Virus record (IMG/VR): IMGVR_UViG_3300027710_000094 | Location: 1-29,785 of that record | Length of the DNA stretch: 29,785 nucleotides | Direction: 5' to 3' (one strand) | Source: a virus | In this document: one piece after another, positions 12,950 through 20,930 of the stretch | Layout of the letters: every line of letters starts with the position of its first letter | Numbering within the stretch: position 1 is the first letter of the stretch | The notes under the pieces: generated by a model | What the model was told of the DNA's origin: nothing | The model's input: the letters and a program-made list of their open reading frames with translations, nothing else | The model's database searches: none | Translations under genes and position numbers: made by a program

Positions 12950-13276
12950 TCAGGAGGCGTTTTGACGGCGAAAGCGTAGGAAGACCGCCACCCCCACCCC
13001 CACGCACCCGACCGCCAACGCCCACCCAAGGTCACGGCAAGCCTTCAGCCCCAAGGTCGCCGAGGTCAGTTGCCCTTCCAAGCGGGCGTCGTCGCTCTTC
13101 GTGCCCGCGTCCGTGATCAGCATGACCATCGCGTTCGTGTCCTGGAACGAGCTGAGGATGTAATCCGAGATGAAGGCCACGGCACAAGCAGCCATCCCAG
13201 CGCAAACGACCAAGGCCACCGTCGCCCACAGGAGGTTCGCCTCACTTCCTCCGCTTGGCTGGTTTCTTTTTGCCAT
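12950..13276 (-). CDS. two-span membrane protein of the lysis region
   Basis: A 108-aa protein with two clear membrane spans, about residues 15-37 (LLWATVALVVCAGMAACAVAF) and 83-101 (LGWALAVGCVGVGVAVFL), joined by a polar loop of about 45 residues. It has an R-rich end. It directly follows the holin gene, overlapping it by 35 bp, and may be an antiholin or second holin. The start is the only plausible one in frame. Confidence 0.6.
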   Translation of the reverse strand: MAKRNQPSGGSEANLLWATVALVVCAGMAACAVAFISDYILSSFQDTNAMVMLITDAGTKSDDARLEGQLTSATLGLKACRDLGWALAVGCVGVGVAVFLRFRRQNAS

Positions 13277-13616
13277 TGGGTTTCTTCGTCACCTTGGCGA
13301 CCTCAGCCTCGCCACGGGCTTTGACGTACAAAATTACAAAATCCGTTATTTCTGGTGCAGCGTATCCACACGCACCGATGGCGGCCATCCGTAGTCCTGG
13401 GGAAGTGATGTGGTCTTGGATGCCGTACCCGACGAGGGCGGCGGTGATCGCGGCGGCGGAGACCCGGCGAACCACCCAGCCAAAGGACACGGGTTCGGTC
13501 GAAAGGAGAAGGCGGGCCGTCATCGCCAAGCCCCCGAGGATGGAGGCGACCAAGCCGTCCTTGACCAAGGCCTGCGTCTGCTCGCTGTCGATGGATGGGG
13601 CAGGGGGCGGGCTCAT
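13242..13616 (-). CDS. holin (class III/LydA-like)
   Basis: A 124-aa membrane protein. Features: a short polar N terminus, then hydrophobic segments around ASILGGLAMTARLLL, VSAAAITAALVGYGI and MAAIGACGYAAPEITDFVI, and an extremely basic tail (KKPNGKKKPAKRRK) that would stay in the cytoplasm. The pattern GGLAxxAR, FGWVVRRV and GxxGYAAPE is like LydA/superfamily III phage holins. It would make the timed membrane holes. The start overlaps the HExxH gene stop (ATGA). Confidence 0.7.
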   Translation of the reverse strand: MSPPPAPSIDSEQTQALVKDGLVASILGGLAMTARLLLSTEPVSFGWVVRRVSAAAITAALVGYGIQDHITSPGLRMAAIGACGYAAPEITDFVILYVKARGEAEVAKVTKKPNGKKKPAKRRK

Positions 13617-13831
13617 TGTTTGACGCGGCGGTAGCCTTCCCGCCAGAGGACTTCGGTGACGACGGCGGTCAAGGAACGGACGTGGGCTTCCGTGAGGTCG
13701 AAGTCGCCGACGTGCAGGGCTTCATGCACCACCGTGTTGAGCCGTGACCTTTCCGTGCCGTGCTTGGCGTTGATGCGGATGGTGTAGGAGTCACCCTCCT
13801 TGATGGCCTGCCCGAGGAGACGCCCGCCCAT
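13613..13831 (-). CDS. very small HExxH metallopeptidase-like protein
   Basis: A 72-aa protein with a zincin signature HEALH (residues 36-40) in TVVHEALHVGDF. An acidic residue after the motif (Glu48 or nearby Asp) could be the third ligand. The start at 13831 is set by AAGGAGG ending 5 nt before the ATG, inside the preceding gene's last codons; the longer frame to 13927 would overlap the lipoprotein gene by about 95 bp. Most HExxH peptidases are larger, so it may be a minimal protease or a dead derivative. It lies in the lysis cassette. Confidence 0.65.
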   Translation of the reverse strand: MGGRLLGQAIKEGDSYTIRINAKHGTERSRLNTVVHEALHVGDFDLTEAHVRSLTAVVTEVLWREGYRRVKQ

Positions 13832-13832
13832 C

Positions 13833-14549
13833 TTAGCCTCCTTGATTTTTATCTTCTTCTTTAGGGGCATGGTCTTTCTTGAGGTGGTCGACAAAGAAAT
13901 GCCAAAACCCAAGGATGAGGGCGACAACCAATAGACCTCCGACGGTCGGCAGGAACCAAGCGGAGTCGAGGAGGAAGGGCACGGCCCCGATGCAGACGCC
14001 GGAGACGAGAAAGCCCGCCGCGATCATTAAGCGACCAAAGGCAAAGGCAACCCCACCGATAACCATCATCCCAGCGGCGACTAGGGTGTATAGGTTGCGC
14101 TGACCGTCTCGCTTTGCCTGTTCGAGTTGTTGCTTGAGGGCTTCGATATGCTTGGCCATCTCCGACATCACTTCCGCGTTGGCCTTTTGCTCGGCTTCCA
14201 TCTTCGACCACATGGCGTCGATGTCGGCCTTGGCCTTGGCGGCATTGGCGACGTTGGCCTCGTACTGCTTGGGGTCGGCCTTGGCGGCCCGGGCTTGGGC
14301 GTAGGCGAGGTCTTCGAGGGAGGGCTTCGGGAGGCCGGCCTCCGCAACCGTCAATTCGGAGCGGACGACTTCGGGCTTGTCGGCGTTCTCCTTGGCGACC
14401 GAGACGGCCGCGGCGGTGCGGGACTCCAGCTTGTCCTCCTTCTTGCCGACGACGTCGAGCGTCCCTTGGGCGGGTACGGGGTCGGGCGTCGGGGTGGGTG
14501 CCGTGGAGCAACCAGCCAGGAGAAGGGACATGACCAAAATGCGATGCAT
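13833..14549 (-). CDS. lipoprotein with coiled coil and C-terminal membrane spans (spanin-like)
   Basis: A 238-aa protein. The N terminus has a lipoprotein signal with lipobox LAGC, lipidated Cys14, followed by a Pro/Thr-rich linker. Residues about 45-150 are helical and Ala/Lys/Glu-rich, with a coiled coil (MAKHIEALKQQLEQAK). After this come three hydrophobic segments (about 157-178, 180-200 and 204-226) and a charged tail. A lipid anchor at one end and membrane spans at the other is the design of unimolecular spanins, which join outer and inner membranes at lysis, though those normally have one span. It could also be an unrelated envelope protein. Confidence 0.65.
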   Translation of the reverse strand: MHRILVMSLLLAGCSTAPTPTPDPVPAQGTLDVVGKKEDKLESRTAAAVSVAKENADKPEVVRSELTVAEAGLPKPSLEDLAYAQARAAKADPKQYEANVANAAKAKADIDAMWSKMEAEQKANAEVMSEMAKHIEALKQQLEQAKRDGQRNLYTLVAAGMMVIGGVAFAFGRLMIAAGFLVSGVCIGAVPFLLDSAWFLPTVGGLLVVALILGFWHFFVDHLKKDHAPKEEDKNQGG

Positions 14550-14577
14550 CGTAAATTGGTCTTTGCCGGATTGCGAC

Positions 14578-14718
14578 TTACTTGCCCTTGAGGGCGTCGA
14601 GGATGGTCTTGCCCTTGCCTTCGGCGGCCTTGAGCTTGTCGAGGTGCTTGCGGTAGACGAGGAGGCCGGCGACGAAGCCGATGAGCAGACCCGTGAGGAA
14701 GAGGAGAGCGATGTACAT
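14578..14718 (-). CDS. 46-aa single-span membrane protein
   Basis: A short protein with one N-terminal span (ALLFLTGLLIGFVAGLLVY) and a Lys-rich cytoplasmic tail. The ATG lies 2 bp after the previous stop in the context CTCTCCTAACC. The larger open frame upstream of 14718 is a readback into the neighbouring gene. It is likely part of the lysis cassette (pinholin-like or a regulator). Confidence 0.6.
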   Translation of the reverse strand: MYIALLFLTGLLIGFVAGLLVYRKHLDKLKAAEGKGKTILDALKGK

Positions 14719-14720
14719 GG

Positions 14721-14939
14721 TTAGGAGAGTTTGGAAAGGAGGGCTTGGACTTGGGCTTCGAGTTCCGCGATCCGCTCGGCGTCGGACTTGGCGGGCGTCT
14801 CGGCTTGGTAAGCGACTGAGACGAGATACTCGTCGGTCATCTCGGCGTTGCCAATTACTTGGCGGCCGTCTTCGCAAGTGATGCTGAGGAGGTCTTCGGA
14901 GCGGGTCCAGAGGAGTCCGTTTTGGTCGGTGTAGGGCAT
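14721..14939 (-). CDS. small hypothetical protein (72 aa)
   Basis: The N-terminal half is β-like (LLSITCEDGRQVIG), while the C-terminal 25 residues form a coiled coil (AERIAELEAQVQALLSKLS). This layout is common for small phage tail-fibre chaperones or structural clips, but I cannot confirm it. It begins 5 bp after the fibre gene stop, which supports a fibre-related role. Confidence 0.55.
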   Translation of the reverse strand: MPYTDQNGLLWTRSEDLLSITCEDGRQVIGNAEMTDEYLVSVAYQAETPAKSDAERIAELEAQVQALLSKLS

Positions 14940-14944
14940 AGGGT

Positions 14945-16390
14945 TTAGAAGTAGGTGATGATCATAGCAAAGCCGTTGGCGCCGTCTCCGCCCTTGCCTG
15001 ATGCGAAGCCGTTGTCGGAAGCACCGCCACCGCCACCGCCACCACCGGGCCAGCCCCCATTGCCGCCCGCACCACCAGCGGTTGCCGTTTTATAAAAGCC
15101 ACCACCACCGCCTGTTCCCCCAATGAAGTATTGAGTCGTCGCCGAGGTGCCAGCGGTTGCGGCTACGCCTGCGGTAGTTCCACCTGAGCCACCAGCGATG
15201 CTTGAAGATAAGCCTGCATAGTTAGACCCAGAAATCAACTGACCTCCTGCACCCCCAGCGGCTGCTGTCGTGCTTGCGGCCGAAGCTCCTGCACCGCCGC
15301 CACCGCCGGTAGGATTGAAGCTGAGACCAAAATATGCCGATCCATCATTCCCGGTCGTGGTAGTTCCTGCGGCACCTTGTCCAGATAAGACAAAATATCC
15401 ATTGGAGTAGATATAACTGCCCGTTGAAACAGCTCCGCCACCCGTAGAGGTTCCGGCCTTGCCGTTGACCGTAGAGCTTGCTGTTCTGTAAATCGAGAAT
15501 GACGACACGGAACCAGACGAACCATTGTTTCCGTTTGTGCTGTCAGTCGTGACTGATGCACCGCCCGCACCACCAGCGCCGACAGTAACGGTTTCCGTGC
15601 TTCCGAGATAACCAGCCGCGATGCGTCCATAGAAGGCATTTCCTCCGGCACCAGCAGAGCCACCGCCACGGATTGAGGAAGTGGCCTGACGGGCTCCAGA
15701 ACCACCGCCAGGAGCTCCGCCAACAAGGTAAATCTCCACCCACTTCGCACCTGTTGGCTTGGTCCAGGTGAAGGAACCAGACGTGGAGGATGAACCGTAG
15801 GTGTTCACCACGCAACCGCTCGGAGCGACCCAAGAGACATCGTAGTTGGTGCCGGAGTTCTTCGTCAGCACTTGCCCCGTAGCCCCAGCCGTAGGGATGC
15901 CGATGGCCGCCGTCGATTGGGTCGTGGCATCCGAGAAGGTCAGCACGCCGCCACCGCTGGCTTGAAGGGTGAGGTTCTGGGCGTTGATGGTAGACGCACC
16001 TTGAAGGGTCAGCGTGGAGACGTAAGCCGAGTTATCCTCGTTGTAGAGGTATCCAGAGTAGATGCTGATGCGGTCGCCAAGCCAAGTGCCGCCACCGCTA
16101 ACGGTCGTCCACTTGAGGTTCGTGCCGTCGAAGGTGAGGGCTTGACCCGTCGTCGGGACGGTCGAGTCGAGGGTCGAAGTGGCGCCGTTGGAGAGCGTGC
16201 TGATCGTCAGGCCACCGCCACCAGAGACGGTCGCCCACTTCAGTTCCGTGCCGTCATAGGTCAAAGCCTGCCCGGTCGTCGGGGCCGTGGCGTTCAAGGT
16301 CGTCGCCGCCGCGTTGGTCAGGGACGAGATGGAGAGCTTCGGCGACAGGAGGCTGTCAACGGAGGCTTTGCTGTAGAGGTTGATTGCCAT
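14945..16390 (-). CDS. tail fibre with glycine-rich C-terminal adhesin-like domain
   Basis: A 481-aa receptor-binding candidate. Residues about 24-100 hold two copies of a repeat containing PTTGQALTxDGTxLKW, with a more diverged third copy (GATGQVL...DVSW) near residue 185. Such repeats occur in trimeric fibre shafts. From about residue 215 the sequence begins with a WVEIYLVGG motif and becomes dominated by Gly, with runs of four to eight Gly separated by short polar loops. It ends GDGANGFAMIITYF, a terminal strand typical of glycine-rich phage adhesin domains. The domain may fold as packed polyglycine-II helices with variable loops at the tip. Confidence 0.75.
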   Translation of the reverse strand: MAINLYSKASVDSLLSPKLSISSLTNAAATTLNATAPTTGQALTYDGTELKWATVSGGGGLTISTLSNGATSTLDSTVPTTGQALTFDGTNLKWTTVSGGGTWLGDRISIYSGYLYNEDNSAYVSTLTLQGASTINAQNLTLQASGGGVLTFSDATTQSTAAIGIPTAGATGQVLTKNSGTNYDVSWVAPSGCVVNTYGSSSTSGSFTWTKPTGAKWVEIYLVGGAPGGGSGARQATSSIRGGGSAGAGGNAFYGRIAAGYLGSTETVTVGAGGAGGASVTTDSTNGNNGSSGSVSSFSIYRTASSTVNGKAGTSTGGGAVSTGSYIYSNGYFVLSGQGAAGTTTTGNDGSAYFGLSFNPTGGGGGAGASAASTTAAAGGAGGQLISGSNYAGLSSSIAGGSGGTTAGVAATAGTSATTQYFIGGTGGGGGFYKTATAGGAGGNGGWPGGGGGGGGASDNGFASGKGGDGANGFAMIITYF

Positions 16391-16399
16391 GCGGTTGTT

Positions 16400-17389
16400 T
16401 TAAGAGATGACGAGTTGTTCCCAAGCCCCGTTTTTGCGGACGTAGGGGGAGCCGTCGGAAGGGGCGTCGGTGAGGTAGGAGCCGATGGGCTGGTAGGTTG
16501 CGGCGGCGGTGGCCGTGGTCAAGTAGGCCGACATCCCCGAAAGGGTCTGATAGGTCGAGGCCGCCGAGGCAGTCGTGAGATAAGCCGACATCCCAGAGAG
16601 CGTCTGGTAGGTCGCGGCGGCGGCAGCGGAGGTCAGCAGCCCAAGGGTCGAGGCCGACTTGTTCTTCCAGAGGGAGGTCGCCGTCTCGTAGACCAGGAGG
16701 TCGCCGTTGGACGGAGTGAGCGCGCTTACGTCGTGAAGCTCTGACAGCTCAAAGCCATTGCTTATACGGACGAGGATGGTGCCTTGGTTGGCGTGTACCC
16801 GCTCCACGATGGCGACATAAACCATGTGGTAAGGAGCCGAGGGCTTCGTGGTCGTGAAGGCGCCGGCGGTCATCGGGCTGAGGTAGAGCTGCTGGCCTTC
16901 GGTGTAGGCCGAGGTGTTGAGGTTCTCGACCAAGCCAAGGACGCAGACATAACCGTTCTGGTTGTTCGTGATGTCCGAGATGACCACCCCGAAAGTCTGG
17001 GCGGAGGTCGCGTCCCCCGTGGCGAGGGCTTTCGTGACCGTGACCTTGTTGCCCGCCCCGCCGTTGATGTAGACCACCGTCCCCTTCGTGAGGGTCGCCC
17101 CCGTCTCGTTGCGGACTTGGGCACGGACTTGGGTCGTCGAACCAGAGGGGAAGCCGAAGTCGAACACCGCCGCGAGGGAGGTGCCGGAGTTGACCACCGT
17201 GGGGGTCGCATCGGGGGCGAGGGCCGTCACCGTGCCGACGGCGATGGTCGCCGCAGGGCCGGGCGTCCCGAGCTCCACCGACAGGACGGCAGGGGCCGTC
17301 GCAAGGACCGCGACCTCAAGCGTCCCCGTTGTCTCCGCCACCGTGACCGAGAGCGTCCCCAGGACTTGCGAAGAGATGGAGATGGGCAT
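16400..17389 (-). CDS. tail fibre/baseplate-attached protein
   Basis: A 329-aa virion protein. The N-terminal ~80 residues are β-rich, Val/Thr-rich and close with FDFGFPSGSTTQ. The middle holds a conserved-looking domain (RNETGATLTKGTVVYI through TILVRISNGFEL) found in tail fibres of many environmental phages. Residues about 255-305 carry near-identical repeats TYQTLSGMSAYLTTA, probably a trimeric shaft. The end, YVRKNGAWEQL, is a common fibre C terminus. The start lies 3 bp after the previous stop. It is probably the proximal fibre to which the glycine-rich protein attaches. Confidence 0.7.
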   Translation of the reverse strand: MPISISSQVLGTLSVTVAETTGTLEVAVLATAPAVLSVELGTPGPAATIAVGTVTALAPDATPTVVNSGTSLAAVFDFGFPSGSTTQVRAQVRNETGATLTKGTVVYINGGAGNKVTVTKALATGDATSAQTFGVVISDITNNQNGYVCVLGLVENLNTSAYTEGQQLYLSPMTAGAFTTTKPSAPYHMVYVAIVERVHANQGTILVRISNGFELSELHDVSALTPSNGDLLVYETATSLWKNKSASTLGLLTSAAAAATYQTLSGMSAYLTTASAASTYQTLSGMSAYLTTATAAATYQPIGSYLTDAPSDGSPYVRKNGAWEQLVIS

Positions 17390-17392
17390 CGG

Positions 17393-17746
17393 TTAGGCCG
17401 TCACTTGGTCGATGACGTTGAGGCGCATGGTCTCCGAGTAGAAGACCGTCGTGCCGTAGGCGAACTTGATGTCCCAGCGGGCCGAGCCCAGCGACCAATT
17501 GGCGGTCGGGCTGTAGGAGGCCACGAAGGAGAGGCCGTCCACCGCCATCGTGATCGTGCAGGGGTAGACCTGATTGGCGGCGTCGATGATGGACGAGGTG
17601 ACCGTGGTCGTCAGTAGGTTGGCGGGGCCACCCGTCTCGGGGGTATAGGTGACGGTCCCCGCGAAGGTCGTTCCGCGTTTGAAGGTGACTGAGGTCGAGC
17701 AGGTCATGGTTGATTGGCCTGAGCCATTTGCGGATGGTGAAGGCAT
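17393..17746 (-). CDS. β-rich virion protein (117 aa)
   Basis: The core reads SVTFKRGTTFAGTVTY, then TTTVTSSIIDAA and SLGSARWDIKFAYG, ending in a strand VFYSETMRLNVI. It looks like a small β-sandwich used in baseplates or fibre connectors. The ATG at 17746 is preferred because the shared late leader (TTCCAATCCCGGCAAC) ends 5 nt before it; an internal ATG at 17707 is an alternative. Confidence 0.65.
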   Translation of the reverse strand: MPSPSANGSGQSTMTCSTSVTFKRGTTFAGTVTYTPETGGPANLLTTTVTSSIIDAANQVYPCTITMAVDGLSFVASYSPTANWSLGSARWDIKFAYGTTVFYSETMRLNVIDQVTA

Positions 17747-17773
17747 CTAATGTTGCCGGGATTGGAAGGGGGG

Positions 17774-18655
17774 TCAGACCGAGATGGATTGGGTCGGGTT
17801 AAGGCCGCCAGACCACTTGGTAGAGTCCGAGTAGTTGCCCTCCCAAGCGATTTGCTCGGTCTCGTAGTCGGGGGTCGTCCACCATGAAGGCGGGGTGAAG
17901 CCGTCATCTTCCCATCGGTAGGGCCCCTCGTAGAAGATATTGAAGGGGATGGTGATTGGGCCGAGGAGGTGCTGGGTCAGCACCCATTTGCTGTTCGTAT
18001 TGTCCCAGGATACGGTGGCGATGCGGAGGCGCTGGCAGTTATAGTTCTTCAGCTTGTTTACCTGTCCAATCTCAAGGTTCCCATTCACCTCAAATGGGGC
18101 TTCAGGGATGGAGATTGAGACGGGGGCAATCTGGAAGGCGTTTGTCCAAGTCTGCAGATCGCATTGTGTCTCATTACCCCAAGGGGTCGTCTTCGTGTAG
18201 GCATCCCCCCCGACCTCCATCAAGGCCGCGTAAGGCACGCCGGCAGAGAGGACGCCGCTGGCGATGTTGTAATGGTTGAGGATGACGCAAAAGGCGTACT
18301 CCTTGGTAGTGGCGCCACCGCTCGGAGGGACCAGCGTGAAGGTCGCTCCATCGTCGAGTAGGTCGGTGTTTGGCGTCGTGGCCGCCGTTTTGGAGCCCGT
18401 GGGATAGACCGCCATTCCAACCATATTATATTCGCGCAAGCAACTGAGAAAGGAATTGGTCGCCGTCCGGCAGATGACCCGCATCTTCGAAAAGATGACC
18501 TTGTTCGGCGGGACTTGGTCGCCACCGCCGTCGCCACCATCCGGGATGGTACCAAAGGAATTAGGAACCAACTGAGACCAGACTGGATTGACCTCCAGCG
18601 TGGTCCCGTGACTCGACGCGGAGAAAGAATAACCGACTCCTGGTTGTAGGCTCAT
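17774..18655 (-). CDS. unknown virion protein, probable tail tip (293 aa)
   Basis: A β-rich protein with many Trp, Tyr, Asn and Gly residues and no transmembrane or coiled-coil segments. Trp-rich patches near the end (PSWWTTPDYE, IAWEGNY) look like surface or carbohydrate contacts. It lies between tail-tube/tape-measure genes and fibres, where lambda has its tail-tip genes. The start overlaps the previous stop by one base (TAATG). I do not recognise the family. Confidence 0.6.
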   Translation of the reverse strand: MSLQPGVGYSFSASSHGTTLEVNPVWSQLVPNSFGTIPDGGDGGGDQVPPNKVIFSKMRVICRTATNSFLSCLREYNMVGMAVYPTGSKTAATTPNTDLLDDGATFTLVPPSGGATTKEYAFCVILNHYNIASGVLSAGVPYAALMEVGGDAYTKTTPWGNETQCDLQTWTNAFQIAPVSISIPEAPFEVNGNLEIGQVNKLKNYNCQRLRIATVSWDNTNSKWVLTQHLLGPITIPFNIFYEGPYRWEDDGFTPPSWWTTPDYETEQIAWEGNYSDSTKWSGGLNPTQSISV

Positions 18656-19521
18656 TACGAAGGGGGGGCAAGGTTGACGTAGACGAAGGCGTCCCAGCCG
18701 TTCTTGGCGTAGCGGATCTCGTAGTTGATTTTATAGAGGGCGCCGAACTCCTCGACATTCACTTGCGACAGGAGATTGACATGGCCTACCCCAGCAACCG
18801 TTCCTTTAGGAGCCCAAGCGGGAAGGAGCTGGAAGACACCCCAAGAGTCCGTCGATGTCGCCGTGTTGAGCAGGCCGAGCAGCGCTTGGACGTTTGAGAG
18901 GGTTGAACTGTAGATGATGCCAGAGTAGGATGTGGTCGTGGCGAGATAGTTCGTCTTGCCGTAGAGGCTTGGGTAGGTCGGGTCAACGAAGCCGATGAAG
19001 CGGCCGCCATTAGCCGACTCAAAGCAAGAGCCATGGGCACCCATGTAGGAGCGTTCTGGCTTGGACGGTGTCGTCTTCGACATGACCATCGGTCCCGTGC
19101 TGCTTTGGGTGTAAGGTCCAGCGCCTGCGATGTCACCCGCGTATCCAGAGCCAGTTGGTTTGGTGAAAAAGGCAGGGTGCGAGGTGATGGGCTCGCTCGT
19201 AAGTCCGTTGGCCGATGAGATGTTCGGCTTGGTCATCGTGGCGGGGTCTTCGCCAGAGCCCGGCTCGATGCCTACGTAGTCCACCGTGATCGTGCAGATG
19301 TCCAGGGAGTCCCAGCTGATGCGCCACTTGTCGAGCTTGAGGTAGCCATATGCCTCGTCTGGGTGGGCTGTTCCCTTGACGAGGAAGGCGTCGACGTCGG
19401 TGGTCGTGTCGCCCTTGAAGACGGAAACGGAAGTGCTGAGACCGAAGCCGTCAGAGACAACGGTCCAGCCCGATTGGAGGATGGGGGCGACTAAGTCGTC
19501 GCCGTTGATGACGATTGCCAT
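18655..19521 (-). CDS. unknown virion protein, probable tail tip/distal tail (288 aa)
   Basis: A β-rich protein. Segments WRISWDSLDICTITVDY near residue 65 and LYKINYEIRYAKNGWDAF at the end suggest a double-sheet fold. It directly follows the tape-measure gene, the usual position of a distal tail or tip protein. No homology motif is certain. The N terminus MAIVINGDDL has no signal peptide. Confidence 0.6.
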   Translation of the reverse strand: MAIVINGDDLVAPILQSGWTVVSDGFGLSTSVSVFKGDTTTDVDAFLVKGTAHPDEAYGYLKLDKWRISWDSLDICTITVDYVGIEPGSGEDPATMTKPNISSANGLTSEPITSHPAFFTKPTGSGYAGDIAGAGPYTQSSTGPMVMSKTTPSKPERSYMGAHGSCFESANGGRFIGFVDPTYPSLYGKTNYLATTTSYSGIIYSSTLSNVQALLGLLNTATSTDSWGVFQLLPAWAPKGTVAGVGHVNLLSQVNVEEFGALYKINYEIRYAKNGWDAFVYVNLAPPS

Positions 19522-19527
19522 TGGAAA

Positions 19528-20325
19528 TTAGATGCTGCCACTTCGTGAAGCGGCGTTGAGTGGTTGGGGTTTGGTGAAGTCGGTCGGGACGCCGCCGCCG
19601 TTTCCGTTACGGATTTCCTCAAGGAGTTGGGTCTGCTTGCGGGACTCTTCAAGCTGCAGGGTCATGGCCTCCATCACCGGGTTTGCGCCGACGCCGACGA
19701 CGTTGCCGAAACCTTCGGGGCCCTTGAAGCCGGTCGGAGTGGTTGGTGTTGGTTCTGCCTTAACTCCAACTCCAAGAGACTCAGAAAGTCGTCTTCCTTC
19801 GTCCGTGTTGGTGAAATACTCAACTGCCATGCGTTGCACTTCCTTGTCCTTGGCAAGGCCTTCCATCGTGACGCTGCCTTCGCGGAGTTTGCGGACGTAC
19901 TGTTCGGGAAGGTTGAAGTCCTTGAACTGCCCTCCTTCGTTGGCGAGGATTTGACGCGTGATTTCAGCACGACCGGCCTCGACCAATTTGCGTTCGTCAT
20001 CGAGTTCCTTCTTCCGCTTGAAGAAAGCAGCCGCTCTGGCTTCTTCGGCAGACGCATATGCAGTCTTCCCTTGAGAGATTAGGTCGATACCTTCCTTGGC
20101 GTTCTGACGGGCCTCGGCCATCGCGGCGCTGATGTAACTGATCGCGGATTGAAGCAGGACCATCGGGGCGGTGAAGCCGAGGAAGATGTCCTTAAACGCG
20201 GTGCTGAACTTCTTCTGGATGTCCTCGACCTGTTTTCCGAAGGAGACGGTGGCCGACTTGGCCTTGTCCATCGCCTGCGGGACGTCGGAGGTGGTCTTGA
20301 TGTTTACTTCTAAGGATTGGGCCAT
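19528..20325 (-). CDS. short tape-measure-like protein (265 aa)
   Basis: A helical protein located right after the chaperone gene. The N-terminal part is amphipathic (KQVEDIQKKFSTAFKD) followed by a hydrophobic stretch (IFLGFTAPMVLLQSAISYI). Long charged helices follow (EEARAAAFFKRKKELDDERK), then a Pro/Gly-rich segment and a final helix. These are tape-measure features, but 265 residues is far below the usual 600-1500. At about 1.5 Å per residue it would set a tail near 40 nm. It could alternatively be a tail-tip initiator, with no true tape measure. Confidence 0.6.
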   Translation of the reverse strand: MAQSLEVNIKTTSDVPQAMDKAKSATVSFGKQVEDIQKKFSTAFKDIFLGFTAPMVLLQSAISYISAAMAEARQNAKEGIDLISQGKTAYASAEEARAAAFFKRKKELDDERKLVEAGRAEITRQILANEGGQFKDFNLPEQYVRKLREGSVTMEGLAKDKEVQRMAVEYFTNTDEGRRLSESLGVGVKAEPTPTTPTGFKGPEGFGNVVGVGANPVMEAMTLQLEESRKQTQLLEEIRNGNGGGVPTDFTKPQPLNAASRSGSI

Positions 20326-20326
20326 G

Positions 20327-20896
20327 TCAGTCGGTCTTCTCCTTTGCCGGATTGGAAGCAGACGCGGCCCTCTCGGCTTCCATGTAGGCCTCCTCCTCTG
20401 GGGTCATTATTTTGACCTCCGCCCCCTTGCGGATTGCCAGGGCCGAGTTCAGCCAGATGGCTTGGCACTCCGGCATTTCCCACGCCCGCTTCTCCTCGAT
20501 GCCCGACGCGATCAGGTTGGCGACAATAGCCAAGGGCCACGGGACGCCGTTGTCCCCGCCGCTTTTCTTCCCGTTCTGCTCCCAAAACTTGGGCCAATCG
20601 TGGATTAGGGCGTAGCCCGAGAAGGCCTTGACCAAAGCCTCAAACTTGGAGGGGTTGCGGTTGAGGCTGAGGATGCGCAGCTTGTCGAGCCAACCAATCT
20701 CCCCAAGCGGTTCCTCGGCGCATACTTGACAGGCGAAGATTAGGTCGGCTGGGGTGATGCCGCGCTCGCCCGTGATTAGGGGCGACTTAAAGGCCATCAG
20801 TCGCACGCGGTACTTGAGGCACCACGGATAAAGCGAACGACCCAGCAGCTTGAAGGGCGCCGGGTCGATGAAGGCAGAGAGGAAGCGGTCGTCCAT
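20327..20896 (-). CDS. tail assembly chaperone-like protein (189 aa)
   Basis: Mostly helical, with an acidic/Ala-rich end (TPEEEAYMEAERAASAS). It lies between the tail-tube and tape-measure genes, the place of lambda gpG. I see no slippery sequence or second frame for a gpG-T type fusion, and the tape-measure gene begins 1 bp after its stop. The last codons contain a copy of the late leader motif (20342-20357). The assignment rests on order and composition. Confidence 0.6.
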   Translation of the reverse strand: MDDRFLSAFIDPAPFKLLGRSLYPWCLKYRVRLMAFKSPLITGERGITPADLIFACQVCAEEPLGEIGWLDKLRILSLNRNPSKFEALVKAFSGYALIHDWPKFWEQNGKKSGGDNGVPWPLAIVANLIASGIEEKRAWEMPECQAIWLNSALAIRKGAEVKIMTPEEEAYMEAERAASASNPAKEKTD

Positions 20897-20930
20897 TCCT
20901 GGACTATGCCCCTGCCGTCCGCTGGGTCAA

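Noticed and set aside
19528-20896. gpG/gpGT-type programmed frameshift between chaperone and tape measure
   Set aside because: No slippery heptamer is visible near the end of the chaperone gene, and the tape-measure gene starts 1 bp after its stop, leaving no second frame to extend into.
20896-20930. TTGACC ... CATAGT as a promoter before the chaperone gene
   Set aside because: The spacing (16 bp) is acceptable but the -10 matches only four of six bases, and the gene lies inside a continuous operon, so a chance match is as likely.
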